NCBI GenBank assembly: GCA_963530515.1
Contig: CAUSEC010000023.1
Span: 1-64,000, forward strand
Length of the DNA: 64,000 bases
Origin: CBFFRJ01 sp963530515
GTDB taxonomy: Bacteria > Pseudomonadota > Gammaproteobacteria > Enterobacterales > Enterobacteriaceae
Direction: 5' to 3'
Shown: one piece after another, positions 15,528-24,890 of the stretch
Numbering within the stretch: the stretch's first letter is position 1
Layout: each line of letters opens with the position of its first letter
Notes under the pieces: generated by a model
The model's input: the letters and a program-made list of their open reading frames with translations, nothing else
What the model was told of the DNA's origin: nothing
Database searches by the model: none
Made by a program: the position numbers and the translations under genes

Positions 15528-17552
15528 ATGCGTCTTAACCCCGGCCAACAACAAGCCGTAGAATTTGTGACTGGTCCTTGCCTGGTGCTGGCGGGTGCTG
15601 GCTCCGGTAAAACCCGCGTTATCACCAATAAAATCGCCCATTTGATCCGCGAGTGCGGCTATCAGGCACGCCATATCGCTGCGGTGACCTTCACCAACAA
15701 AGCGGCGCGTGAGATGAAAGAGCGTGTCGGGCAAACGTTGGGGCGCAAAGAGGCGCGGGGCCTGATGATCTCGACATTCCACACCCTGGGGCTGGATATC
15801 ATCAAACGGGAATTCGCCGCGCTGGGGATGAAGTCCAATTTTTCGTTGTTCGACGACACCGACCAGGTGGCCTTGCTTAAGGATCTGACTGAAGGCTTGA
15901 TCGATGACGACAAAGTTGTGCTGCAACAGCTGATCTCGACGATCTCTAACTGGAAAAACGATCTGCTGACGCCCCCGCAGGCTGCAGCGCGTGCGCAGGG
16001 CGAGCGGGACCGTATTTTTGCCCACTGTTACAGCCTGTACGATGCGCACATGAAGGCCTGTAATGTGCTCGATTTTGATGATTTGATTTTGCTGCCGACA
16101 CTGCTGTTACAACGCAATGAAGAGGTGCGTGAGCGCTGGCAAAACAAAATTCGTTATCTGCTGGTGGATGAATACCAGGACACCAACACCAGTCAGTATG
16201 AACTGGTTCGGTTGCTGGTCGGGCAACGGGCGCGCTTTACCGTGGTGGGAGATGACGATCAGTCCATTTACTCCTGGCGCGGTGCGCGGCCACAAAACCT
16301 GGTGCTGCTGAACGAAGATTTTCCGGCACTGCAGGTGATTAAGCTTGAGCAGAACTACCGCTCATCCGGGCGTATTCTGAAAGCCGCGAACATCCTGATT
16401 GCGAACAACCCTCATGTGTTTGAAAAACGCCTTTTCTCCGAGCTGGGCTATGGCGCTGAACTGAAGGTGTTGTCAGCGAATAATGAAGAGCATGAAGCGG
16501 AGCGGGTGACCGGTGAACTGATTGCGCATCACTTTATCAATAAGACGGAATATAAGGATTACGCGATCCTGTATCGCGGGAACCATCAGTCCCGCGTGTT
16601 TGAAAAATTCCTGATGCAAAACCGCATTCCTTATCGGATTTCTGGCGGCACTTCATTCTTCTCTCGTCCAGAAATCAAAGATTTACTGGCCTATCTGCGC
16701 ATTCTCACTAACCAAAATGATGACAGCGCATTTTTGCGCATTGTGAACACACCTAAACGCGAAATTGGCTCTGCGACGCTGCAAAAGCTGGGTGAATGGG
16801 CAATGGTGCGTAATAAGAGCCTGTTTGCCGCCAGTTTTGACGTGGGGCTTAACCAGACGCTCACCGGGCGTGGCTATGAATCATTAACCCGTTTTACCCA
16901 CTGGCTGGGTGAGATTCAGCGCCTCGCCGAGCGTGAACCAATTTCTGCGGTGCGTGACTTGATCCATGGCATTGATTATGAGTCGTGGCTGTACGAGACC
17001 TCTCCCAGCCCGAAAGCCGCCGAAATGCGCATGAAGAACGTCAACACGCTCTTCTCCTGGATGACGGAGATGCTCGAAGGGGATGAACTGAACGAGCCGA
17101 TGGCGCTGGACCAGGTGGTGACGCGTTTTACACTGCGCGACATGATGGAGCGGGGAGAGAGCAACGAAGAGCTGGATCAGGTACAGCTGATGACCTTGCA
17201 CGCTTCCAAAGGGCTGGAGTTTCCGTATGTCTTTATGGTGGGTATGGAAGAAGGCTTCCTGCCGCACCAGAGCAGCATCGATGAAGATAATATCGATGAG
17301 GAGCGCCGGCTGGCCTACGTGGGGATCACTCGTGCGCAAAAAGAGCTGACCTTTACGCTCTGTAAAGAGCGTCGTCAGTACGGCGAGCTGGTACGCCCGG
17401 AGCCAAGCCGCTTTCTGCTGGAACTGCCTCAGGATGACGTTAACTGGGAACAGGAACGCAAGGTGGTTACGCCTGAGGAGCGCATGCAGAAAGGTCAGGC
17501 AAACGTGGCGAACATCAAAGCGATGCTGGAAAGAGCGAAAGGGAAGTCATAA
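15528..17552 (+). CDS. rep: ATP-dependent DNA helicase Rep
   Basis: This 674-residue superfamily 1A helicase moves 3' to 5' on single-stranded DNA and, together with DnaB, clears protein obstacles ahead of replication forks. Motifs seen are Walker A GAGSGKTR near residue 22, Walker B DEYQDTN, motif III GDDDQSIYSWRGA, and motif VI YVGITRAQKEL. The start MRLNPGQQQAVEF matches E. coli; an ATG two codons upstream (15522) is an alternative. Length is one more than E. coli Rep. It is divergent from the parvulin pair. Confidence 0.97.
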   Translation: MRLNPGQQQAVEFVTGPCLVLAGAGSGKTRVITNKIAHLIRECGYQARHIAAVTFTNKAAREMKERVGQTLGRKEARGLMISTFHTLGLDIIKREFAALGMKSNFSLFDDTDQVALLKDLTEGLIDDDKVVLQQLISTISNWKNDLLTPPQAAARAQGERDRIFAHCYSLYDAHMKACNVLDFDDLILLPTLLLQRNEEVRERWQNKIRYLLVDEYQDTNTSQYELVRLLVGQRARFTVVGDDDQSIYSWRGARPQNLVLLNEDFPALQVIKLEQNYRSSGRILKAANILIANNPHVFEKRLFSELGYGAELKVLSANNEEHEAERVTGELIAHHFINKTEYKDYAILYRGNHQSRVFEKFLMQNRIPYRISGGTSFFSRPEIKDLLAYLRILTNQNDDSAFLRIVNTPKREIGSATLQKLGEWAMVRNKSLFAASFDVGLNQTLTGRGYESLTRFTHWLGEIQRLAEREPISAVRDLIHGIDYESWLYETSPSPKAAEMRMKNVNTLFSWMTEMLEGDELNEPMALDQVVTRFTLRDMMERGESNEELDQVQLMTLHASKGLEFPYVFMVGMEEGFLPHQSSIDEDNIDEERRLAYVGITRAQKELTFTLCKERRQYGELVRPEPSRFLLELPQDDVNWEQERKVVTPEERMQKGQANVANIKAMLERAKGKS

Positions 17553-17601
17553 GAAGAGAAAGAAGATTGCCCGGTGCGTGAAATCGACCGGGCAAACAGG
17601 G

Positions 17602-19086
17602 TTACTGCACGTCGAGCGGCCAGTGAACGTAGCTCTGCCACTGGATTTCCTGCTCAATCAGCTCCGCCCCCAGCGGGTGACACTCTTTCCACCCTTGTGG
17701 TAAACACAGGGACAGTTTTTCCCCTTCAGCCGCAATGGCAATATCGGGCAGCAGATCGTCACGGCGGCGGCTGGCAAAAATAATGGCTAAGCGCAGCAGG
17801 CGACAGAGATGCTCTGCAACGCGCGGCGGCACAGCATTTTGCTGGTGGAGAGACGAGAGATCGACCGGGTTGGTCTGGTTAAGCAACAAGGTGGCGAGAA
17901 GCTTTTTCTGCGCAGGCGTGAAGCCTGGCAAATCCAGGTTTCTTACCATCCAGGCGGCATGTAACGGCGCCTGCTTGAATTCAATGCTTAAACCGATTTC
18001 GTGTAATTCGCAGGCGACCTGCAGGATTTCGATGCTCCAGGCATCCAGATCCCAGGCTTTCGCCACGCTGTTTGCGAACAGGGCGGCGAGTGAAGACACT
18101 CGGCGAGCCTGATCGGTATCAATCATAAAACGGCGTTGAATATTGCGTAGCGTGCGGCTTCGAATGTCTTCATCGACGGTAAGATGCAACATCCCATAGA
18201 CCAGACCTTCACGCAGTGCGCCGCCTGCCAGCGTCATGCTTTGAATATTCATTTCAGTAAAAATGGCAATCAGAATGGCGAGGCCGCTGGGGAAAACCAG
18301 CGCTCGCTCCAGCGTCAGACCTTCAATTTCAAGCTCTTCCAGACGACCGCATTGAATCGCCCGCTGCTTTAATTGCTGGAGTTTGGCGAGGGTGATACGT
18401 TCATCCATCCCTTGCGCCATCATGATTTCTTGCAGCGCCTGAACGGTACCGGACGCGCCGACGCACACCTGCCAGCCGTGTTGACGAAGACTGTCAGCGA
18501 CCGGACGGAGTACCTCACGCGCAGCATGCTCGGCCGCATCGAAATTTTCCTGCCCCAGATTACGATCGGTAAAGAATCGTTCGAGCCAGGTGACACAGCC
18601 CATTGAGAGACTGAAGAGGGATGTGGCCTGCGCGCCAGTCCCGGTGACCAGCTCCGTGCTGGCTCCCCCAATGTCGACGACCAGACGGCGGTCAGAGCCT
18701 CCGGTGGTGTGCGCAACGCCCTGGTAAATCAGACGGGCTTCTTCTTCGCCGCTGATCACCTGAATCGGGCAGCCGAGGATCTCCTGGGCTTTCGCGATAA
18801 ATTCGCTCGCATTCACCGCCAGACGTAAGGTTGCGGTGGCGACCACGCGAATTTGACCGGGGGGGATATCCTGTAACCGTTCTGAGAACAAACGCAGGCA
18901 CTGCCAGCCGCGTTCCATCGCTTCCTGCGAAAGGACATTTTCGCGGCTTAAACCCGCAGCCAGACGCACTTTGCGTTTCACGCGGGTCAGCGTCTGAATA
19001 CTGCCTGCCACCTCGCGAACAACCAGCATATGAAAACTGTTTGAACCTAAATCAATAGCTGCATAGAGCGAGGCGGAAGCAAGCAT
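17602..19086 (-). CDS. gppA: Guanosine pentaphosphatase / exopolyphosphatase
   Basis: This 494-residue Ppx/GppA-family enzyme converts pppGpp to ppGpp and has exopolyphosphatase activity, linking to the stringent response. The actin-like fold is marked by YAAIDLGSNSFHMLV at the start and DIGGASTEL further in; the C-terminal half is an HD-type helical domain. It lies 6 bp downstream of rhlB on the same strand, as in E. coli, so the two are probably one transcript. The 3' end is convergent with rep. Confidence 0.96.
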   Translation of the reverse strand: MLASASLYAAIDLGSNSFHMLVVREVAGSIQTLTRVKRKVRLAAGLSRENVLSQEAMERGWQCLRLFSERLQDIPPGQIRVVATATLRLAVNASEFIAKAQEILGCPIQVISGEEEARLIYQGVAHTTGGSDRRLVVDIGGASTELVTGTGAQATSLFSLSMGCVTWLERFFTDRNLGQENFDAAEHAAREVLRPVADSLRQHGWQVCVGASGTVQALQEIMMAQGMDERITLAKLQQLKQRAIQCGRLEELEIEGLTLERALVFPSGLAILIAIFTEMNIQSMTLAGGALREGLVYGMLHLTVDEDIRSRTLRNIQRRFMIDTDQARRVSSLAALFANSVAKAWDLDAWSIEILQVACELHEIGLSIEFKQAPLHAAWMVRNLDLPGFTPAQKKLLATLLLNQTNPVDLSSLHQQNAVPPRVAEHLCRLLRLAIIFASRRRDDLLPDIAIAAEGEKLSLCLPQGWKECHPLGAELIEQEIQWQSYVHWPLDVQ

Positions 19087-19092
19087 ATTTTC

Positions 19093-20358
19093 TTAACCTG
19101 AACGACGACGGTTACGAGGCGCGCTATTACGACGCGGGCCATTACCTGAACGCGAACGGACAAGGCGTTTGGCAGGCGGTAACTCGCTTAACAGCGCATC
19201 CGGGTTATATTTGCTGACCGGAATCGAGTGGCTGATGTACGTTTCAATCGCAGGCAGGTTCAGGGCGTATTCTTCACAGGCGAGGCTGATGGAATGGCCG
19301 CTGGCGCCGGCACGACCGGTACGACCGATACGGTGAACGTAATCTTCGCAATCGTCTGGCAAGTCGTAGTTAAAGACGTGTGTCACCGCAGGGATGTGCA
19401 GGCCACGGGCCGCGACGTCGGTTGCCACCAGGATGTCCAGGTCACCACGGGTAAACTCTTCCAGAATACGCAGGCGTTTTTTCTGCGCCACGTCACCGGT
19501 CAACAGGCCAACGCGGTGTCCATCTGCTGCCAGGTGGCCCCAGATATCTTCGCAGCGGTGCTTGGTGTTGGCGAAAATGATGGCGCGATCTGGCCACTCT
19601 TCTTCGAGCAACGTTTGCAGAAGACGCATTTTCTCTTCGTTAGAAGGATAGAAAAGCTCTTCCTTAATACGGTGGCCGGTTTTCTGCTCCGGTTCGACTT
19701 CCACATATTCGGCGTTGTTCATCTGCTCAAACGCCAGCTCACGCACCCGGTAGGACAGGGTGGCTGAGAACAGCATATTGAGGCGCTGATTAACAGGCGG
19801 CATACGGCGGAACAACCAGCGGATATCTTTGATAAAGCCCAAATCGTACATACGATCGGCTTCGTCGAGAACCACTACCTGGATAGCACCAAGGTTGATG
19901 TGATTCTGCTTTGCATAATCAATGAGGCGACCGGTGGTGCCGATGAGGATATCGACGCCGCTCTCAAGCACTTTTAATTGCTTGTCGTAACCGTCACCGC
20001 CATAAGCGAGACCCAGTTTCAGCCCAGTGGATTGTGCCAGAGGTTCGGCATCAGCGTGAATTTGAACAGCCAATTCACGGGTTGGTGCCATGATGAGTGC
20101 GCGCGGTTGATTTACCTTGCGATCGTCAATAGCAGGATGAGAAAGCAAATAATGGAACGCTGACGTTAAAAACGCCATCGTTTTGCCGGTACCGGTTTGC
20201 GCCTGCCCTGCAACATCACGGCCAGCCAGCGTCAGCGGGAGGGCCAGTGCCTGTATGGGCGTACAATTATGAAACCCTTTAGTTTCAAGGGCTTCAATCA
20301 CCTTAGGGTGCAGGGCGAAGTCGGAAAACTTCTGTTCAGTTAAATGTGTTTTGCTCAT
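19093..20358 (-). CDS. rhlB: DEAD-box RNA helicase RhlB
   Basis: This 421-residue helicase is the degradosome partner that unwinds RNA for RNase E and PNPase. It has the Q motif near FHNCTPIQ, Walker A AQTGTGKT, VLDEADRMYD, FSATLS, and motif VI HRIGRTGRAG. The basic C-terminal tail (RSRSGNGPRRNSAPRNRRR) is typical. It is divergent from trxA across a 135-bp gap and followed by gppA. Length equals E. coli RhlB. Confidence 0.97.
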   Translation of the reverse strand: MSKTHLTEQKFSDFALHPKVIEALETKGFHNCTPIQALALPLTLAGRDVAGQAQTGTGKTMAFLTSAFHYLLSHPAIDDRKVNQPRALIMAPTRELAVQIHADAEPLAQSTGLKLGLAYGGDGYDKQLKVLESGVDILIGTTGRLIDYAKQNHINLGAIQVVVLDEADRMYDLGFIKDIRWLFRRMPPVNQRLNMLFSATLSYRVRELAFEQMNNAEYVEVEPEQKTGHRIKEELFYPSNEEKMRLLQTLLEEEWPDRAIIFANTKHRCEDIWGHLAADGHRVGLLTGDVAQKKRLRILEEFTRGDLDILVATDVAARGLHIPAVTHVFNYDLPDDCEDYVHRIGRTGRAGASGHSISLACEEYALNLPAIETYISHSIPVSKYNPDALLSELPPAKRLVRSRSGNGPRRNSAPRNRRRSG

Positions 20359-20493
20359 AGTGTGGTAGAATATCAGTTTACTATTGCTTTACGAAAGCAC
20401 ATCCGTTCAAATAAACGGGGTGAAATAAAGTCAACCTTTAGTAAGGTTATGCTACATACACTAACAAGGTAGACATAATCCTGTGGAGTAAAT

Positions 20494-20823
20494 ATGAGCG
20501 ATAAAATTATTCACCTGACTGACGACAGTTTTGACACGGATGTACTCAAAGCGGACGGGCTGGTTCTCGTCGATTTCTGGGCAGAATGGTGCGGCCCGTG
20601 CAAAATGATCGCCCCGATTCTGGATGAAGTCGCTAGCGAGTACGAAGGTAAACTGACCGTCGCGAAGCTGAATATTGACCAGAACCCTGGTACCGCGCCG
20701 AAGTACGGTATCCGTGGTATTCCGACCCTGCTGCTGTTCAAAAACGGCGAAGTGGCTGCGACCAAAGTCGGCGCATTGTCCAAGGGTCAGCTGAAAGAGT
20801 TCCTGGACGCAAACCTGGCGTAA
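20494..20823 (+). CDS. trxA: Thioredoxin 1
   Basis: This 109-residue thioredoxin has the redox motif WCGPC and the conserved cis-proline in RGIPTLLLF. It reduces ribonucleotide reductase and other cytoplasmic disulphides and is the processivity factor of phage T7 polymerase. Its sequence is almost identical to E. coli TrxA. A perfect 16-bp dyad, AACCTTTAGTAAGGTT (20433-20448), lies 45 bp upstream of the start. The next gene is the rho leader. Confidence 0.98.
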   Translation: MSDKIIHLTDDSFDTDVLKADGLVLVDFWAEWCGPCKMIAPILDEVASEYEGKLTVAKLNIDQNPGTAPKYGIRGIPTLLLFKNGEVAATKVGALSKGQLKEFLDANLA

Positions 20824-20906
20824 TCCCTCGAATCTCAGCCGGTGCGCCAGCTATCCTAAATTATGTGGATCGCTGGACGCCCGGCTTCAGTCATGCTAAT
20901 TTAGTT

Positions 20907-20935
20907 TTGACTTCGTTTTGAACATACCTTGTAGT
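20907..20935 (+). promoter_or_regulatory. Candidate rho promoter
   Basis: TTGACT (20907-20912), a 17-bp spacer and TGTAGT (20930-20935) lie about 54 bp before the rhoL start. The region is otherwise an A+T-rich gap between trxA and rho. The match is moderate, and the real start site could differ. In E. coli, rho is autogenously attenuated within its leader. Confidence 0.45.
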
Positions 20936-20988
20936 TTGAACCTTGTAATACCCGATACTTCCCGCTAAGAACTTTTGTTGCGAGAGAA

Positions 20989-21090
20989 GTGGATAGATTC
21001 CGGGCTTATCACTTAATTCCGTCTTATCGTTTCAGTTCTGCGTACTCTCCTGTGACCAGGCAGCGATTGGACATGAGTGATGGCCGTTAA
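20989..21090 (+). CDS. rhoL: rho leader peptide RhoL (GTG start)
   Basis: A 33-codon ORF starting with GTG encodes a peptide whose central RFSSAYSPVTRQR is the same as the conserved part of E. coli RhoL, also 33 residues. The N-terminal third differs completely from E. coli. No in-frame ATG exists between the upstream stop codon and the conserved segment, so GTG is the best start, although its Shine-Dalgarno is poor. It lies 77 bp before rho. Its role is unclear; it may matter for the autogenous attenuation of rho. Confidence 0.6.
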   Translation: MDRFRAYHLIPSYRFSSAYSPVTRQRLDMSDGR

Positions 21091-21167
21091 CAGGCATGGA
21101 TGACCCTGCCATACCATTCACAACATTAAGTTCGAGTTTTACCCCGAGTTTAAGAACCCACACCATT

Positions 21168-22427
21168 ATGAATCTTACCGAATTAAAGAATACGCCGGTT
21201 TCTGAGCTGATCACTCTCGGCGAAAATATGGGTCTGGAAAACCAGGCTCGTATGCGCAAGCAGGACATCATTTTTGCCATCCTGAAGCAGCACGCAAAGA
21301 GTGGCGAAGATATCTTTGGTGACGGTGTACTGGAGATATTGCAGGACGGATTTGGTTTCCTCCGCTCTGCAGACAGCTCCTACCTCGCCGGTCCTGATGA
21401 CATCTACGTTTCCCCCAGCCAAATCCGCCGTTTCAACCTCCGCACTGGTGATACCATTTCTGGTAAGATTCGTCCGCCGAAAGAAGGTGAACGTTACTTT
21501 GCGCTGTTGAAAGTTAACGAAGTTAACTACGACAAGCCGGAAAACTCGCGTAACAAGATCCTGTTCGAGAACTTAACGCCGCTGCACGCGAATTCTCGTC
21601 TGCGTATGGAACGTGGTAATGGCTCGACGGAAGACTTAACCGCTCGCGTGTTGGATCTGGCATCGCCGATTGGTCGTGGCCAGCGTGGTCTGATTGTGGC
21701 ACCGCCGAAAGCGGGTAAAACTATGCTGCTGCAGAACATCGCGCAGAGCATTGCCTACAACCACCCGGATTGCGTGCTGATGGTTCTGCTCATCGACGAA
21801 CGTCCGGAAGAAGTGACCGAGATGCAGCGTCTGGTGAAAGGTGAAGTTGTGGCTTCTACCTTCGACGAACCCGCATCTCGCCACGTTCAGGTTGCTGAAA
21901 TGGTTATCGAGAAGGCGAAACGCCTGGTTGAGCATAAGAAAGACGTTATCATCCTGCTCGACTCCATCACCCGTCTGGCGCGTGCTTATAACACCGTGGT
22001 TCCGGCTTCTGGTAAAGTGCTGACCGGTGGTGTGGATGCCAACGCCCTGCACCGTCCGAAGCGTTTCTTCGGTGCTGCACGTAACGTGGAAGAGGGGGGT
22101 AGCTTGACTATCATCGCGACCGCGCTCGTGGATACCGGCTCTAAAATGGATGAAGTTATCTACGAAGAGTTTAAAGGTACCGGTAATATGGAATTGCATC
22201 TGGCACGTAAGATCGCTGAAAAACGCGTCTTCCCGGCCATTGATTACAACCGTTCCGGTACACGTAAAGAAGAGCTGCTCACCACTCAGGAAGAGCTGCA
22301 GAAAATGTGGATCCTGCGCAAAATCATCCATCCGATGGGCGAAATTGACGCGATGGAGTTCCTCATCAACAAGCTGGCAATGACGAAGACGAATGATGAG
22401 TTCTTCGACATGATGAAGCGCTCTTAA
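21168..22427 (+). CDS. rho: Transcription termination factor Rho
   Basis: This 419-residue hexameric RNA-dependent ATPase ends transcription at rut sites. An N-terminal helical and cold-shock-like RNA-binding domain (about residues 1-130) precedes the RecA-type ATPase with Walker A PPKAGKT and Walker B VLLIDERPEEV. The start MNLTELKNTPVSEL at 21168 matches E. coli exactly in length; an upstream in-frame start at 21096 overlaps the leader. A terminator follows directly. Confidence 0.98.
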   Translation: MNLTELKNTPVSELITLGENMGLENQARMRKQDIIFAILKQHAKSGEDIFGDGVLEILQDGFGFLRSADSSYLAGPDDIYVSPSQIRRFNLRTGDTISGKIRPPKEGERYFALLKVNEVNYDKPENSRNKILFENLTPLHANSRLRMERGNGSTEDLTARVLDLASPIGRGQRGLIVAPPKAGKTMLLQNIAQSIAYNHPDCVLMVLLIDERPEEVTEMQRLVKGEVVASTFDEPASRHVQVAEMVIEKAKRLVEHKKDVIILLDSITRLARAYNTVVPASGKVLTGGVDANALHRPKRFFGAARNVEEGGSLTIIATALVDTGSKMDEVIYEEFKGTGNMELHLARKIAEKRVFPAIDYNRSGTRKEELLTTQEELQKMWILRKIIHPMGEIDAMEFLINKLAMTKTNDEFFDMMKRS

Positions 22428-22445
22428 TTACAAATAAACCTCAGA

Positions 22446-22473
22446 AGCGCCACGTTTTTACGTGGCGTTTTTC
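22446..22473 (+). terminator. Terminator after rho
   Basis: CGCCACGT pairs with ACGTGGCG around TTTT, followed by five T. It separates rho from the ECA operon. Confidence 0.9.
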
Positions 22474-22670
22474 ATTTATGGGCTATACGCTATATGCACA
22501 GGGACAGGCATAGTCCACCGCAGGCCACCCCAACCCAAACGTCAATGGAATCGCTGTGCTGATTGCTTGATTAATATACTAAAACGCCTGTGAGTGGCCT
22601 GCTTTCTCCTTTTTGGAGCGTGGCATCGTCGTTATACTGCCAGGATCAACATTCGCTGAGAGCTTGCATT

Positions 22671-23774
22671 GTGAATTTACTCACTGCGTTTACTGAATTA
22701 TTCAGTATTTTCTTATTCACCACCGCGTTTCTGTTTTTTGCCCGCAAAGTGGCAAAACGCATCGGTCTGGTGGATAAGCCCAACTTCCGCAAACGGCATC
22801 AAGGGTTGATTCCGTTGGTTGGGGGAATCTCAGTCTACGCGGGCATCTGCTTCACCTTCGGTATCGCCAACTACTACATCCCTCACGCTGCGCTCTACCT
22901 GGCTTGCGCCGGTGTGCTGGTCTTCGTCGGTGTGATGGATGACAGGTTCGATATCAGTGTCAAAATTCGCGCATTGATTCAGGCGCTTATCGCCATCGTG
23001 ATGATGACCGTGGGTAAACTCTATCTGAGCAGCCTCGGTTATATCTTTGGCACCTGGGAAATGGTGCTGGGCCCGTTTGGCTACCTGCTGACCCTGTTTG
23101 CTATCTGGGCTGCCATTAACGCCTTTAACATGGTGGATGGTATCGACGGCCTGTTAGGCGGTCTCTCCTGTGTCTCCTTCGCGGCGATTGGCATCATTTT
23201 ATGGTTTGATGGTCAGATAAGCCTCGCCATGTGGTGCTTCGCGATGATTGCGGCCATCGTGCCCTACATCATGTTAAATCTTGGGATTTTGGGGCGACGC
23301 TACAAAGTCTTTATGGGGGATGCTGGCAGTACGTTTATTGGCTTTACCCTCATCTGGATACTGCTGGAAACCACCCAGGGCAAGACCCATCCTATCAGCC
23401 CGGTGACGGCACTGTGGATTATCGCCATTCCGCTCATGGACATGGTCGCCATCATGTATCGCCGCCTGCGTAAAGGGATGAGTCCTTTCTCTGCCGATCG
23501 CCAGCATATTCACCATCTCATCATGCGTGCCGGGTTTACTTCCCGGCAAGCCTTTGTTTTGATTACGCTTGCAGCCGCATTGCTGGCTGCGGTTGGCGTA
23601 GTGACCGAATACACTCACTTCATCCCAGAATGGGTGATGTTGGCATTATTTTTGCTATCCTTCTTCTTATACGGCTATTGCATCAAGCGTGCCTGGAAAG
23701 TGGCGCGTTTTATCAAGCGTGTGAAGCGCAGAATTCGCCGCAACAGCGGTAACAAACCAACACTAACCAAGTAA
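22671..23774 (+). CDS. wecA: UDP-GlcNAc:undecaprenyl-P GlcNAc-1-P transferase
   Basis: This 367-residue integral membrane enzyme starts ECA synthesis by making undecaprenyl-PP-GlcNAc (lipid I), and often serves O-antigen synthesis too. About eleven membrane segments are visible, with family motifs NAFNMVDGIDGL and the cytoplasmic HIHHLIMRAG. The GTG start at 22671 gives MNLLTAF-type N terminus and E. coli length; an upstream in-frame start at 22590 is not conserved. A TATACT at 22633-22638 may be its promoter -10 box. It is first in the ECA operon. Confidence 0.95.
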   Translation: MNLLTAFTELFSIFLFTTAFLFFARKVAKRIGLVDKPNFRKRHQGLIPLVGGISVYAGICFTFGIANYYIPHAALYLACAGVLVFVGVMDDRFDISVKIRALIQALIAIVMMTVGKLYLSSLGYIFGTWEMVLGPFGYLLTLFAIWAAINAFNMVDGIDGLLGGLSCVSFAAIGIILWFDGQISLAMWCFAMIAAIVPYIMLNLGILGRRYKVFMGDAGSTFIGFTLIWILLETTQGKTHPISPVTALWIIAIPLMDMVAIMYRRLRKGMSPFSADRQHIHHLIMRAGFTSRQAFVLITLAAALLAAVGVVTEYTHFIPEWVMLALFLLSFFLYGYCIKRAWKVARFIKRVKRRIRRNSGNKPTLTK

Positions 23775-23787
23775 ATCCGGGAAAGCG

Positions 23788-24834
23788 ATGACTCAACCAT
23801 TGGCGGGAGCACCTTTAGCAAGTACGGAAAATGAGCTGGATATTCGCGGTCTGTTTCGTACCCTTTGGGCTGGAAAATTGTGGATTGTGGGGATTGCGCT
23901 ACTGCTGGCGTTGGCCGCCCTGATCTGGACCTTCTTTGCGCGCCAGGAGTGGGGAGCCACGGCCATTACTGACAGGCCAACCGTAAACATGTTGGGTGGG
24001 TATTATTCCCAGCAGCAGTTTTTGCGCAATCTGGACGTCAAAGCCAGCCTTGCACCTGTCGATCAAATTTCGGTCATGGACGAAGTGTATAAAGAGTTCG
24101 TGATGCAACTGGCATCCTGGGATACGCGTCGTGATTTCTGGTCGCAGACGGATTACTTCAAGCAGCGCAAAGTGGGCAACAGCAAAGCCGATGCCGCGAT
24201 GCTGGATGAGCTGATTAACAATATTCAATACACCCCTGGCGACGCCCTTCGTAATCTGAATGACAACGTCAAGCTCACGGCGGAAACGGCGCCGGATGCC
24301 AATAATTTACTCCGTCAATATGTCGCCTTTGCCAGCCAGCGTGCGGCAAGGCACCTGAATGACGAGCTGAAAGGGGCCTGGGCTGCCCGAACCATTCAGA
24401 TGAAAGCGCAGGTTAAGCGTCAGGAAGAGGTCGCGAAAGCCCTCTTTAACCGTCGCGCCACCAGCGTCGAAAACGCCCTGAAAGTTGCCGAGCAACACAA
24501 CATTTCTCGTAGTGAAACGGAAGTCCCACCAGCAGAGCTGCCGGATTCCGAACTGTTTTTATTAGGTCGCCCAATGCTTCAGGCGCGGCTGGAAAACTTA
24601 CAAGCAGTAGGACCGGAATTCGATCTGGATTACTTCCAGAACCGGGCCATGCTTAACACGCTGAACGTTGGCCCCACGCTTGATCCCCGTTTTCAGACAT
24701 ATCGTTATTTGCGCACGCCTGAGGAGCCGGTTAAACGCGATAGCCCGCGTCGTGCCTTCCTGATGATTATGTGGGGAGTGGTGGGGGCATTGATTGGCGC
24801 AGGCGTTGCGTTAGCGCGTCGCCGTTCACTCTAA
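23788..24834 (+). CDS. wzzE: ECA chain-length regulator WzzE
   Basis: This 348-residue polysaccharide co-polymerase has one membrane segment near residues 30-50 and another at the C terminus (about 323-342, ending in RRRSL). A large periplasmic helical domain lies between them. It sets the length of ECA chains made by WzyE. Length equals E. coli WzzE. It starts 13 nt after wecA and is followed by a 9-bp hairpin before wecB. Confidence 0.96.
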   Translation: MTQPLAGAPLASTENELDIRGLFRTLWAGKLWIVGIALLLALAALIWTFFARQEWGATAITDRPTVNMLGGYYSQQQFLRNLDVKASLAPVDQISVMDEVYKEFVMQLASWDTRRDFWSQTDYFKQRKVGNSKADAAMLDELINNIQYTPGDALRNLNDNVKLTAETAPDANNLLRQYVAFASQRAARHLNDELKGAWAARTIQMKAQVKRQEEVAKALFNRRATSVENALKVAEQHNISRSETEVPPAELPDSELFLLGRPMLQARLENLQAVGPEFDLDYFQNRAMLNTLNVGPTLDPRFQTYRYLRTPEEPVKRDSPRRAFLMIMWGVVGALIGAGVALARRRSL

Positions 24835-24846
24835 CATGCTGTCCAG

Positions 24847-24869
24847 GATGAAGGCCCTGTGCCTTCATC
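24847..24869 (+). repeat. Hairpin between wzzE and wecB
   Basis: GATGAAGGC (24847-24855) pairs perfectly with GCCTTCATC (24861-24869) around CCTGT in the 56-bp gap. There is no T tract, so an mRNA processing or stability element within the operon is more likely than a terminator. Confidence 0.6.
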
Positions 24870-24890
24870 ACCTAATCGAAGAGAAACGTT

